Assembly (NCBI GenBank): GCA_035527235.1 | Contig: DATLAV010000250.1 | Location: 1-23,399, forward strand | Direction: 5' to 3' | Length of the DNA stretch: 23,399 nt | DNA from: BS750m-G28 sp035527235 | Lineage (GTDB): Archaea; Thermoproteota; Bathyarchaeia; TCS64 | Shown: piece by piece, positions 6,874 through 14,728 of the stretch | Numbering within the stretch: position 1 is the stretch's first letter | How the letters are laid out: every line of letters begins with the position of its first letter | The notes under the pieces: model-generated | Told to the model about the DNA's origin: nothing | What the model saw: the letters and a program-made list of their open reading frames with translations, nothing else | Database searches by the model: none | Made by a program: the position numbers and the translations under genes

Positions 6874-6883
6874 TTCTTAAGGA
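6874..6883 (-). promoter_or_regulatory. TATA-like box of the MFS gene
   Basis: TCCTTAAGAA on the minus strand is centred about 31 nt before the ATG at 6847. The divergent MTA phosphorylase gene has its own TATA-like AAAGTTAAA at 6902-6910, about 37 nt before ATG 6944. Confidence 0.4.
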
Positions 6884-6943
6884 TTTTCACACGACCCGAA
6901 AAAAGTTAAACCAGTTACGGAAGAGTAAGACCGTGAACCCTAG

Positions 6944-7741
6944 ATGACCGAGGAGCACTCAGCTGAGATCGCCATCATCGGAGGCACCGGTGTCTACGAC
7001 CCGGAGAACATCGAGGACAGGAGCGAGGTGAAGATCTACACGCCCTACGGCGAGACGTCCGACCTCGTCTCTCTTAACACCTACGGGGGCAGGAGGGTTG
7101 CATTCATCCCGCGCCACGGGAGGAACCACCGGATCCCCCCCCACAGGATCAACAACCGCGCCAACATCTGGGCCCTCAAGCAGCTCGGCGTCAGGAGCAT
7201 CATCGCCTCCTCGGCGGTGGGCAGCCTACGTGAGGACTACGCCCCCGGTGACTTCGTCGTCACGGACCAGTTCATCGACCGGACGAAGAGTCGGGCGGAT
7301 ACCTTCTACGAGGGCGGCAAGCTCTGCCACATCTCCTCGGCGGACCCCATCTGCCCCCAGCTCCACGACTTTTTCGTCGAGCATGCACGGGGCTTGGGGC
7401 TCAAGGTCCACCCCTCGGGAACCTACGTCTGCATCGAGGGGCCCCGGTTCTCCACGAGGGCGGAGTCCCGGCTCTTCAGGCAGTGGGGCGCTGACATCAT
7501 CGGGATGACCCTCTACCCCGAGTGCGTCCTCGCCCGGGAGGCCGAGATCTGCTACGTTTCCGTCGCCATGGTCACCGACTACGACGTCTGGGCCGACAAG
7601 CCCGTCACGACCCACGAGATACTGGAGACCTTGGAGAAGAACTCGGCAAACTTCAAGAGGCTCGTGATGGAGTCGATCCCTGAGATACCCGAGGAGAGGA
7701 CCTGCGGCTGCGGAGAGGCCCTCAGGTACGCCCTCCTCTAG
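6944..7741 (+). CDS. mtnP: S-methyl-5'-thioadenosine phosphorylase
   Basis: This 265-aa enzyme splits methylthioadenosine with phosphate into adenine and 5-methylthioribose-1-phosphate, recycling the by-product of polyamine synthesis; archaeal members often also act on adenosine or inosine. Family marks are GGTG (13-16), RHGR (57-60), SAVGSL (90-95), EGPRFSTRAES (165-175), GMT (187-189) and VTDYDVWAD with the base-recognition Asp at 212/214. The conserved GMTxxPE reads GMTLYPE. The C-terminus has a CGC motif (C254, C256), like the CXC disulfide known to stabilise Sulfolobus and Pyrococcus homologues, which hints at a thermophilic background. The start gives a glycine motif at the usual distance. 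Confidence 0.95.
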   Translation: MTEEHSAEIAIIGGTGVYDPENIEDRSEVKIYTPYGETSDLVSLNTYGGRRVAFIPRHGRNHRIPPHRINNRANIWALKQLGVRSIIASSAVGSLREDYAPGDFVVTDQFIDRTKSRADTFYEGGKLCHISSADPICPQLHDFFVEHARGLGLKVHPSGTYVCIEGPRFSTRAESRLFRQWGADIIGMTLYPECVLAREAEICYVSVAMVTDYDVWADKPVTTHEILETLEKNSANFKRLVMESIPEIPEERTCGCGEALRYALL

Positions 7742-7762
7742 GTTCCTGTGCATCAGATAGCA

Positions 7763-7775
7763 GGTTTCTTATCCC
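7763..7775 (+). promoter_or_regulatory. TATA-like box of the phosphatase-like gene
   Basis: GGTTTCTTATCCC is centred about 32 nt before ATG 7802. The same TTATCCC ending occurs in the elements at 18550-18563 and 23290-23302. Confidence 0.45.
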
Positions 7776-7801
7776 GATGGGTACTGATCCCCAATGAGAA
7801 C

Positions 7802-8617
7802 ATGGCTGAGGCGTACGACATGCGCTCCGTCGCTCCGACGGTCTGCAGCGTGCTGGGGATCCGCTCCCCTAGGAAGGCGGAGAGGGAGCCGTTGCCTGAG
7901 GTGGTCGAGTCCCTGGGCCCCCAGAGGAGGCTGGCGGTCGTGGTCATTGATGCCTTCGGCTCCTCCACGTGGGACGCCGCCAAGACGGAGACGCCGACCT
8001 TCAACGCCATCGCGAACAGGCACCTCCTCCACCTCAGGTCGGTCATGCCCACCATCACCCCCGTTAACTTCGCCACGATGCTGACGGGAGCCTCCCCGGA
8101 CGTCCACCTCATCAGGGCGAGGGAGGAGGAACTCACCCACGAGACGATCTTCGACGTTCTGAGGAGGGAGGGAAGGACCTCGGCGACCGCCGCCCGGGCG
8201 CTGAGCAGCCTCGGCATTCTCATCTCCCCCTTCGCCGACCTCCCGGGCATCGCCGAGACGAACCTGGATGAGGATGTCTGCGGCCTCGCCGTGGGGGCCA
8301 TAGAGGAGGGCGCAAACCTCGTCTGGGTCCAGCTCCTGGACGTCGACGAGGTGGGGCACAGCCATGGGCCGTTCAGCCTTGAGAGTATCGCCGCCTGCCA
8401 CGGGGCTGACACTCACCTGAAGTACATCACAAGGTCGGCCTACCAGGAGGGTTACGGGCTTATCGTCCTGGCGGACCACGGGCAGCACACGGTGGTGAGG
8501 GAGAACGGGAGCAAGGTCGGGACTCACGGTACCCTCGCCGATGAGGACGTCTATGTCCCGTTCACCTGGTGCAACGTCAGCGAGCTCGGGGGCATCCTCG
8601 GGCACGCGGAGCAATGA
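7802..8617 (+). CDS. Alkaline phosphatase-superfamily phosphodiesterase/phosphatase
   Basis: From ATG 7802 the protein has 271 aa; an in-frame ATG at 7748 would place the TATA-like box inside the gene, so the shorter start is preferred. It carries alkaline phosphatase-superfamily metal and nucleophile sites in order: VVVIDAFG (D50), MPTITPVNFATMLTG (T86 as probable nucleophile), LLDVDEVGHSHGP (D182, H186), VLADHGQH (D225, H226) and GTHGT (H242). Such enzymes cleave phosphate mono- or diesters with two metal ions, often nucleotides. An APTVCSVLGI motif, usual near the C-terminus in this superfamily, is at residues 11-20 here. It lies 60 nt after the MTA phosphorylase and 16 nt before the NTPase gene. 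Confidence 0.82.
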   Translation: MAEAYDMRSVAPTVCSVLGIRSPRKAEREPLPEVVESLGPQRRLAVVVIDAFGSSTWDAAKTETPTFNAIANRHLLHLRSVMPTITPVNFATMLTGASPDVHLIRAREEELTHETIFDVLRREGRTSATAARALSSLGILISPFADLPGIAETNLDEDVCGLAVGAIEEGANLVWVQLLDVDEVGHSHGPFSLESIAACHGADTHLKYITRSAYQEGYGLIVLADHGQHTVVRENGSKVGTHGTLADEDVYVPFTWCNVSELGGILGHAEQ

Positions 8618-8633
8618 CTGAAAGGTGAGCAAG

Positions 8634-9200
8634 ATGCCCCACGCCTTCATCCTGTACGGGCCCATCGAAACCGGGAAGACCCGGACCTGCCTATACCTCC
8701 TTGAGAGAGCCAGGGAGGCGGGCGTAGAAGCATCTGGCGTGCTGAGCCCCCGTGTGTTCTCGGAGGGTAAACTCCAGGGGTACGACTGCTTGAACGCGGC
8801 GACGAGCGAGAGGTTCCCTCTGGTCAGGCTCTCTGTGAACGTCGAGGGACCCGGCTGGTTCCAGCATGCTGGGCTCATGTTCTCGTTCTCAGTTCCCGGC
8901 TTCAAACACGCCAATGAGATACTCCTCGACTCGGCAGGCAAAATGGAGAGGTCAACCCTGGCTTTCGTGGACGAGTTCGGGAGAATAGAGAGAGCAGGAA
9001 GAGGGCTATACGAGGGCGTCAAACAGATCTGCGATGCCCTACCGAACGGGGGCGTCGTCGTCATCACCTGCCGAGGAGACCTGATCGAAGCAGCCGAGGA
9101 GATGATCAGGGGCAGCGTCAATGTGATTAAGGTCGAGCCTGGGAACCTCGAGAATATGTGGGAGCTCATCTGGTCCGCCCTAGCTGAAGATTTGAAATAG
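8634..9200 (+). CDS. THEP1-like P-loop NTPase
   Basis: The 188-aa protein begins at ATG 8634, preceded by AAAGGTGA as ribosome binding site; the GTG at 8625 lies within that site. Walker A is GPIETGKT (9-16) and Walker B is LAFVDEFGRIE (VDEFG at 112-116). The segment SGVLSPRVFSEGKLQGYD followed by an AATSERFPL stretch matches the layout of the THEP1/NTPase_1 family, small nucleoside triphosphatases of uncertain role. It ends 39 nt before the molybdenum hydroxylase large subunit, so a part in cofactor handling or subunit assembly is possible, like AAA helpers of other such enzymes, but this is inference from position only. Confidence 0.72.
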   Translation: MPHAFILYGPIETGKTRTCLYLLERAREAGVEASGVLSPRVFSEGKLQGYDCLNAATSERFPLVRLSVNVEGPGWFQHAGLMFSFSVPGFKHANEILLDSAGKMERSTLAFVDEFGRIERAGRGLYEGVKQICDALPNGGVVVITCRGDLIEAAEEMIRGSVNVIKVEPGNLENMWELIWSALAEDLK

Positions 9201-9210
9201 TTGAATCCAC

Positions 9211-9229
9211 TTTCATATTGTATATTGGA
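9211..9229 (+). promoter_or_regulatory. TATA-like element before molybdenum hydroxylase I
   Basis: TTTCATATTGTATATTGGA lies directly after the NTPase stop; CATATT is centred about 24 nt before ATG 9240. This points to a leaderless mRNA for the hydroxylase operon and favours 9240 over the upstream in-frame TTG at 9201. Confidence 0.55.
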
Positions 9230-9239
9230 TGTTCCAAGA

Positions 9240-11549
9240 ATGAAGTATGACAGGATACTCGAGGACATTCTCGATAGGGACGAATTTCTGGTCGTGGGCC
9301 GGAAGGTAGTGAGAACAGACGCCCTCGACAAGGTCCTGGGGACCGCCATGTTTACGGCTGACTACGTCCCCAAGGGCACAGCGGTCGTCAAGGTGGTCCG
9401 CAGCACGGAGCCCCACGCCCTCATCCGGCGTATGGACACCTCCGCAGCCCGCAGGGTCGACGGCGTCATCGCCGTCCTCACCGCTGCCGACGTCCCCGGT
9501 GACAACCAGATCGGATACGCCCTCCCCGACCAGCCCTTCCTCAACGACAGGAAGGTCCACTTCATAGGGGACCCCATCGCCCTCGTCGTGGCCAAGGACG
9601 AGCAGTCGGCAGCGGAGGGGATGGCGGCGTTCAACGTCGATTACAAGCCCCTGCCAGGCGTCTTCAGCACCCTGGACGCCCTAGAGGAGGGCGCTATGGC
9701 TATCCACGATGATGGAAACATTGCCGTCACCACGAAGATCCGTAAGGGGGACGCCGAGAAGGGCTTCGCTGCGGCCGACGTGGAGGTGGAGAACACCTAC
9801 GAGACCCCGTTCCAGGACCACATGTACCTGGAGCCCGACGTCGCCTACGCTGTTCCAGATGGTGCCGGGAAGGTCACCGTCATGGGGACGATGCAGAGCC
9901 CCTTCCTGGTCAGGGAGAAGGTCGCCCACGTACTGGGCTGGAAATTGAACCAGGTGAGGATCATCCAGGCCCTCACAGGGGGCGCCTTCGGGGGCAAGGA
10001 TGACACCGGTCCCCTCGTCTGCGCCAAGGCTGCCCTCGCAGCCGTCAAGACGGGGAGCCCCGCGGCCCTCGTCTTCGACAGGGAGGAGGTGACCGCCTAC
10101 ACGCCGAAGCGTTTCCCCTCCCGTATCAGCTACAGGTCTGGGGCGAGTAGCGACGGGAAGATAACCGCCATCAAAGTGGACATCATCCTTGAGTGCGGCG
10201 CCTATGCGAACCGCGCCCCCTTCTGGCTCTGGCGGCAGACCGCCCACGCCGGAGGCCCCTACGAGATCGAGAACGCCCACATCGACGGGCGGGCCGTCTA
10301 CACCAACAAGGTGTTCGGCGGCAGCTTCAGGGGCTTCGGGGACCTCGCCCTCCACTTCGCCGCCGAGTCCCAGGTAGACGAACTCGCGACGGCCTTGGGG
10401 ATGGACCCCGTTGAGTTCAGGCTGAGGAATCTCCTAAAGGTCGGCTCCAAGACCGTCTGCGACCAGCTCCTGGACCACTCCGTCGGGATCGAGGAGTGCC
10501 TCAGGGGCGTGGCAGAGGCCTCAGGCTGGTCCAAGAGGAGGCCAATTAGAGAAGGGGAGAAGCTGAGGGGCTTCGGCGTCGGGTGCGCCTACCACGGCAT
10601 CAGCACCAGCAGGAGCACTCCCGACTGGTCTGCGGCCACGATCATACTGAACCAGGACGGCAGCTTAACCTACCGCACTGGCATCTGCGAGCTGGGCCAG
10701 GGGGCTCCCTTCGGCCACGCCAAGATCGTCGCCGAGATACTGGGCGCCAAGATCGAGTCGATAAGGATCGAGAGGCCCGATACTGACTCCACCCTCAACG
10801 CAAAGCCCACCCACGGAAGCAGGGGGCTGATGCTCGGGGGCACCGCCGCCGCAGACGCTGCCCTGAAGCTCAGGGAGAGGATGGTGGCCGTGGCCTCCGA
10901 CATGCTCGAGTGCGACGCGAAAGAGGTCTACCTCAGCGACGGCAAGGCCTCAGTGCGCGGAGACCCGTCGAGGGCGATCCCCTTCAACGAACTCGCCGAG
11001 GAGCTCTACATCAGGGGCGTCTCCCCGGCGCAGTACGGCTACTTCGCGGCCCCGAAGCGGTTCTACGACCCTGAGACGGGCCTCGGGGTGAACTACTCTG
11101 TCTACACCTTCGCGGCCTCCGTCGCGGAGGTTGAGGTGGACCCTGAGACCGGGATCGCCGAGGTGGTGAAGATCTGGCCCGCGATGGACGTGGGTCGGGC
11201 GATCGACCCCATGATGATCGACGGGCAGATCCACGGCGCGATCTCCCAGGGACTCGGCTTCGCCCTCACGGAGAACCTTGAGATGGACCAGGGCCTGGTG
11301 CTCAACCCCAACTTCACCGACTATATCATCCCGTCCGCCCTAGACACGCCTAAAGTCGCCAAGACAATCCTCGTCGAGGAGCCCTACAGGCACGGGGCCT
11401 TTGGCGCCAAGGGTGTCGGAGAGCCCGCCATCATCTCCATCGTCCCCGCCGTCGTCAACGCCATCAAGGACGCCACCGGCATACGATTCCTCTCCCTGCC
11501 CATCACGGCGGAACGGGTCTACCTGGCCCTGGGAGGTGGCGATCAATGA
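9240..11549 (+). CDS. Molybdenum hydroxylase I, molybdopterin-binding large subunit
   Basis: This 769-aa catalytic subunit of the xanthine dehydrogenase/aldehyde oxidase family hydroxylates a carbon next to nitrogen, or an aldehyde, using Mo-molybdopterin and water. It has the a/b hammerhead domain (VGRKVVRTDALDKVLG) and then cofactor-binding motifs: GGAFGG (247-252), FRGFG (363-367), GQG (486-488, Gln near Mo), HGSRGLMLGG, and GVGEPA with the catalytic Glu at about 728. The usual FRGFGxPQ reads FRGFGDLAL. The CODH form I AYxCSFR loop is absent, so it is not a CO dehydrogenase. Its TGA overlaps the ATG of the FAD subunit (ATGA), showing translational coupling. The substrate is open; a purine or other N-heterocycle fits the context. 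Confidence 0.93.
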   Translation: MKYDRILEDILDRDEFLVVGRKVVRTDALDKVLGTAMFTADYVPKGTAVVKVVRSTEPHALIRRMDTSAARRVDGVIAVLTAADVPGDNQIGYALPDQPFLNDRKVHFIGDPIALVVAKDEQSAAEGMAAFNVDYKPLPGVFSTLDALEEGAMAIHDDGNIAVTTKIRKGDAEKGFAAADVEVENTYETPFQDHMYLEPDVAYAVPDGAGKVTVMGTMQSPFLVREKVAHVLGWKLNQVRIIQALTGGAFGGKDDTGPLVCAKAALAAVKTGSPAALVFDREEVTAYTPKRFPSRISYRSGASSDGKITAIKVDIILECGAYANRAPFWLWRQTAHAGGPYEIENAHIDGRAVYTNKVFGGSFRGFGDLALHFAAESQVDELATALGMDPVEFRLRNLLKVGSKTVCDQLLDHSVGIEECLRGVAEASGWSKRRPIREGEKLRGFGVGCAYHGISTSRSTPDWSAATIILNQDGSLTYRTGICELGQGAPFGHAKIVAEILGAKIESIRIERPDTDSTLNAKPTHGSRGLMLGGTAAADAALKLRERMVAVASDMLECDAKEVYLSDGKASVRGDPSRAIPFNELAEELYIRGVSPAQYGYFAAPKRFYDPETGLGVNYSVYTFAASVAEVEVDPETGIAEVVKIWPAMDVGRAIDPMMIDGQIHGAISQGLGFALTENLEMDQGLVLNPNFTDYIIPSALDTPKVAKTILVEEPYRHGAFGAKGVGEPAIISIVPAVVNAIKDATGIRFLSLPITAERVYLALGGGDQ

Positions 11550-12421
11550 ACCCGCTACCCCCCTTCGAGCTCCACAGGCCCGAGTCCCTCGATGATGCGC
11601 TGAGGCTTATGGCGGAGCTCGAGTCTGCCAGGCCCATCGCCGGCGGGACCGACCTGCTCATAGCCCTCCGGGGAGGGGCGATCAGGGCAAGCAACCTCGT
11701 CGACCTGGGCCTAGTGAAGGAGCTCAGGTACATCAAGGAGGACAGTGACCGGATCAGGATCGGGGCCGCCACCACGTTCACTGATATGCTACAGTCGGAG
11801 TCGCTGGCGGAGAAAGCCCAGGTACTGCTAGATGCGGTTTTAGAGCTTGGTAGCGTGCAGGTGCGGAACATCGGGACCCTCGGGGGCAACCTCTGCAACG
11901 CTTCAACGGGTGCCGACGCCGCTACCCCCCTCCTTGTACTGGGGGCCGAGGTCTATATCGCCTCGCGGAGCGGCTCTAGGGATGTACCCCTGACGGAGTT
12001 CTTCACTGGTCCCAAGAAGACGTGCATGGATCCTGCTGAGCTTCTCACGGAGGTCAGCTTCCCCGTCCCGCCCGACGGCGCCGGGGGCTCGTTCAAGAAG
12101 CTGGGGCGGAGGAAGGGGCTCACCCTGTCCCTCATCAACGCCGCTGCCTACTTGGAGCTGGAGGGTGAAGAGTGCAGGGAGGCAAGGGTGGCGATAGGTG
12201 CCTGCGCGCCTACCCCCATCAGGATAGCCGACCTCGAGGAGATCCTCCGGGGTAAGAGGATCGACGATGGCGTTATCAGGGACGCCACGTCGGTCTGCTA
12301 TGACATCGTGAGGCCGTCTACTCGGGAGCACGCCCGGGCCTCGGAGGTCTACAGGAGGGAGATGTCCTGCGTGCTGGCGAAGAGGGCGCTGACGGAGGCG
12401 TACAGGAGGGCGAGGGGATGA
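11546..12421 (+). CDS. Molybdenum hydroxylase I, FAD-binding subunit
   Basis: This 291-aa middle subunit carries FAD and passes electrons from the 2Fe-2S subunit to an external acceptor. It shows both family FAD motifs: PIAGGTDLLIA near residue 30 and TLGGNLCNASTGADAATPLL near 112-131, followed by the C-terminal CO-dehydrogenase-flavoprotein domain (GACAPTPIRI). It overlaps both neighbours by four bases, so large, FAD and iron-sulfur subunits are translated as one block. It is clearly homologous to, but well diverged from, the FAD subunit at 14729-15625. Confidence 0.93.
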   Translation: MNPLPPFELHRPESLDDALRLMAELESARPIAGGTDLLIALRGGAIRASNLVDLGLVKELRYIKEDSDRIRIGAATTFTDMLQSESLAEKAQVLLDAVLELGSVQVRNIGTLGGNLCNASTGADAATPLLVLGAEVYIASRSGSRDVPLTEFFTGPKKTCMDPAELLTEVSFPVPPDGAGGSFKKLGRRKGLTLSLINAAAYLELEGEECREARVAIGACAPTPIRIADLEEILRGKRIDDGVIRDATSVCYDIVRPSTREHARASEVYRREMSCVLAKRALTEAYRRARG

Positions 12422-12894
12422 GGACGATGAACGTGTCATTCAATCTGAACGGCCGCGGCGTGAGCTGCGAGACCCGACCAAACCAGACTCTGCTGAACAT
12501 GCTGAGGGAAGACCTGGGCGTCAAGAGCGTCAAGAAGGGGTGCGAGGAGGGGGAGTGCGGCGCCTGCACCGTCCTGCTGGACGGGATGTCTGTGACCTCC
12601 TGCATGGTCCTGGCCCCCCAGGTGGAAGGCAGGAAGGTGAAGACCATCGACGGCTTCAAGGGAGACCCCCTCATGGAGAAGCTGCAGGCGGCCTACATCG
12701 AGGACGGGGCCGTCCAGTGCGGCTTCTGCACCCCAGGGATGCTCATCTCATCCTACGCCCTGCTCAGGGACAACCCGACGCCCACCGAGGACGAGGTGAA
12801 GACCGCCATCGAGGGCAACCTCTGTCGCTGCACGGGCTACGTCAAGATCATCGAGGCTATCCTAGACGCCGCGGAGAGGATAGCGGCTGAGTGA
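12418..12894 (+). CDS. Molybdenum hydroxylase I, 2Fe-2S subunit
   Basis: This 158-aa electron-transfer subunit holds two 2Fe-2S clusters. The plant-ferredoxin-type cluster uses C42, C47, C50 and C62 (GCEEGECGACTVL), and the helical-bundle cluster uses C101, C104, C136 and C138 (CGFCTPG and CRCTGY). The start at 12418 overlaps the FAD subunit stop as ATGA; an in-frame ATG at 12427, with GAGG just before it, is the alternative. Length is normal for the family. Confidence 0.94.
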   Translation: MRTMNVSFNLNGRGVSCETRPNQTLLNMLREDLGVKSVKKGCEEGECGACTVLLDGMSVTSCMVLAPQVEGRKVKTIDGFKGDPLMEKLQAAYIEDGAVQCGFCTPGMLISSYALLRDNPTPTEDEVKTAIEGNLCRCTGYVKIIEAILDAAERIAAE

Positions 12895-12913
12895 CCCCGA
12901 GCTCTTCGCCAAG

Positions 12914-13666
12914 TTGACCAGGCTCCTAGAAGAGGGGCGGGGCGCCGTCCTCTGCACCCTCATCCAAAAGGAGGGCTCAGGCCCCCGGGAAGAGGGGGCG
13001 AAGATGCTCGTCGACCCGGACGGAGGGGTGACAGGGACCATAGGCGGAGGCGGCATGGAGAGGGCGCTCGTCTCCGAGGCCCTCGCCGCCCTGAAGGAGG
13101 GCAGGCCCAGGACGCTCGACTTCACACTGGGCGTCGAGCCCAAAGATGACGCGATCGCGATCGACTCGAAATGCGGTGGAGAGGTGAGAATATTCTTGGA
13201 CCCAATCAAACCGGACCCCAGGCTGATAGTCGTCGGCTCTGGGCACATTGCCAGACCCCTTGCGGAGTTCGCCGCTGGGACAGGCTTCGACGTGGCGGTG
13301 GTGGACGACGCAAAGACCACGACCCCAGAGAGGTTCCCCGGGATGGAGCTGCACCCCGGGCCCTTCGAGGAGGAGATTGAGAAGGTCAAGGTCAGGCCTT
13401 CGGACTATGTCGCCATTGTCCACGGGGAGACCGACCACGAGCTCGCAGCCCTCAGGAGCGTCCTGAGGAGGAAGCCCGCGTACGTCGGCCTCCTCGGAAG
13501 CAGGAACAAGGCTTCGGAGCACCGGAGGCAGCTGCTCTCAGAGGGGTTCACCGAGGGGGACCTCGTGAGCCTCCACGCCCCCATCGGCCTGAAGATCGGG
13601 GCGGAGACGCCGGAGGAGATCGCGGTCAGCATCCTCGCGGAGCTCATCCAGGTCAGACGCGGCTAG
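12914..13666 (+). CDS. xdhC: XdhC/CoxI-family molybdenum cofactor maturation factor
   Basis: XdhC-type proteins bind molybdopterin cofactor, support its sulfuration and deliver it to the apo large subunit; they are not part of the final enzyme. The 250-aa frame shows the N-terminal XdhC_CoxI domain (GSGPREEGAKML, IGGGGMERAL, CGGEVRIFLDP) and the C-terminal Rossmann XdhC_C domain (VVGSGHIARPLAEFA near 107-121, YVGLLGSRNKA, HAPIGLKIGAETPEEIAVSI). TTG 12914 is the only standard start, but codons LSDPELFAK upstream look like real N-terminal residues; a CTG at 12887 overlapping the preceding gene could be the true start. Its 3' end overlaps the convergent mocA-like gene by 14 nt. Confidence 0.9.
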   Translation: MTRLLEEGRGAVLCTLIQKEGSGPREEGAKMLVDPDGGVTGTIGGGGMERALVSEALAALKEGRPRTLDFTLGVEPKDDAIAIDSKCGGEVRIFLDPIKPDPRLIVVGSGHIARPLAEFAAGTGFDVAVVDDAKTTTPERFPGMELHPGPFEEEIEKVKVRPSDYVAIVHGETDHELAALRSVLRRKPAYVGLLGSRNKASEHRRQLLSEGFTEGDLVSLHAPIGLKIGAETPEEIAVSILAELIQVRRG

Positions 13667-14258
13667 CCTCGAACAGCCTCACGGCCCTCTCGAAGTCCTC
13701 GGGGGTGTCGAAGTCCATGGTACACCATGGGCCGCCCTCCACCTCGTAGTGATCCGGCTCATGGCGCACCACTATGTCCTTCATCGTCTCATTCTCGCCT
13801 AGGCCCAGGATCTCGGGGAAGATGCTATCTCTGAAGAGCGTCGGGTGCCCCCTCCGCCCCTCGTGGACCGGGCTAACGATCAACGCCAGAGGGTTCTCAT
13901 CTATCGCCCTCCCCATATCGTCAAGAAGACGGGGCTCAAGGCCCAGCTGGTCACCCAGGACGAGGAACGCCGCATCGGCGTCGACCCTCTTCAGCCCGGT
14001 GATGAAGGAGCTGGTCATGCCCCTGTCGTAGTTGGCGTTAAGGACTGTCTCTGCGTTGTGGGCTTCAGCAACTGGATTAATGTCATTGGGATTGTGGCCC
14101 TGGACGACGACGGTCTGTCCAACGGTCGACGCGTCGATGGCGTCGAGGAGCCTGTCCAGGACCGTTCGGCCTGCGACCTCCAGGAGCAGCTTGTTCCTAC
14201 CCATCCTGCTCGACCTGCCGGCAGCGAGGACTACGGCGGCCAGCCTCAAGGGTTGCAC
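13653..14258 (-). CDS. mocA: MocA/MobA-like molybdenum cofactor nucleotidyltransferase
   Basis: This 201-aa protein has the MobA-like NTP-transferase signature LAAGRSSRMGRNK (11-23), an LGDQ motif (101-104) and GRRGHP (134-139) typical of MocA, which attaches CMP to molybdopterin to make the MCD cofactor used by many xanthine dehydrogenase-type enzymes. The GTG start directly abuts the stop of the 2Fe-2S subunit gene upstream, so it is the last gene of the minus-strand hydroxylase II operon. It could instead be another sugar or CDP-forming member of the family, but position and GRRGHP favour MocA. Confidence 0.85.
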   Translation of the reverse strand: MQPLRLAAVVLAAGRSSRMGRNKLLLEVAGRTVLDRLLDAIDASTVGQTVVVQGHNPNDINPVAEAHNAETVLNANYDRGMTSSFITGLKRVDADAAFLVLGDQLGLEPRLLDDMGRAIDENPLALIVSPVHEGRRGHPTLFRDSIFPEILGLGENETMKDIVVRHEPDHYEVEGGPWCTMDFDTPEDFERAVRLFEASRV

Positions 14259-14723
14259 CTAGCTTCTCAGCTTCTTGGCGGCGGACTGCACTGCCTTGAT
14301 TATGTTGACGTAACCCGTGCAGCGGCAGTAGTTACCCTTCAGGTACTCCCTGATCTCCGCCTCGGAGGGGTCAGGGTTCTCCTTCAGGAGGGCCTTCGTC
14401 GTCATGATGAAGCCGGGGGTGCAGAAACCACACTGGACGGCCCCGTCCTCGATGTAGGCCTCCTGTATCGGGTCGAGCTTGTCGCCGTCTGCGACCCCCT
14501 CAATGGTCTCCACGCATCTGCCATCGGCGTCGACGGCCAGAACCATGCAGGCCTGCACGGCTTCACCGTCTAGGAGGACCGTGCATGCCCCGCACTCGCC
14601 AATGCCGCAGCCGTACTTGGTCCCTGTCAGGTAGAGCTCGTCCCTCACGAGGTTGAGCAGCAGCTTGTTGGGTTCGACTTCGAACTGCCTCTTCCGTCCG
14701 TTTACGGTTATCTCTATCTCCAT
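14259..14723 (-). CDS. Molybdenum hydroxylase II, 2Fe-2S subunit
   Basis: This 154-aa subunit binds two 2Fe-2S clusters through C39, C44, C47, C59 (GCGIGECGACTVL) and C98, C101, C133, C135 (CGFCTPG and CRCTGY). It feeds electrons from the Mo site to FAD. It follows the FAD subunit gene by 5 nt. It differs in many residues from the subunit at 12418-12894, so the two sets are not a recent tandem duplication. Confidence 0.94.
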   Translation of the reverse strand: MEIEITVNGRKRQFEVEPNKLLLNLVRDELYLTGTKYGCGIGECGACTVLLDGEAVQACMVLAVDADGRCVETIEGVADGDKLDPIQEAYIEDGAVQCGFCTPGFIMTTKALLKENPDPSEAEIREYLKGNYCRCTGYVNIIKAVQSAAKKLRS

Positions 14724-14728
14724 CTCAT

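Noticed and set aside
7769..9349. 526-codon open frame on the minus strand
   Set aside because: It is antisense to three genes with clear family motifs (phosphatase-like, NTPase, large subunit start); long antisense frames are expected from the GC-rich codon use here, and the protein is low-complexity Ser/Arg/Gly-rich.
10320..10360. Reading the large subunits as carbon monoxide dehydrogenase (CoxL)
   Set aside because: Neither has the AYxCSFR active-site loop of form I; both are xanthine dehydrogenase/aldehyde oxidase type, although gene order resembles cox operons.
13845..14573. 242-codon plus-strand frame across mocA and the 2Fe-2S gene
   Set aside because: It is antisense to two genes with unmistakable motifs.
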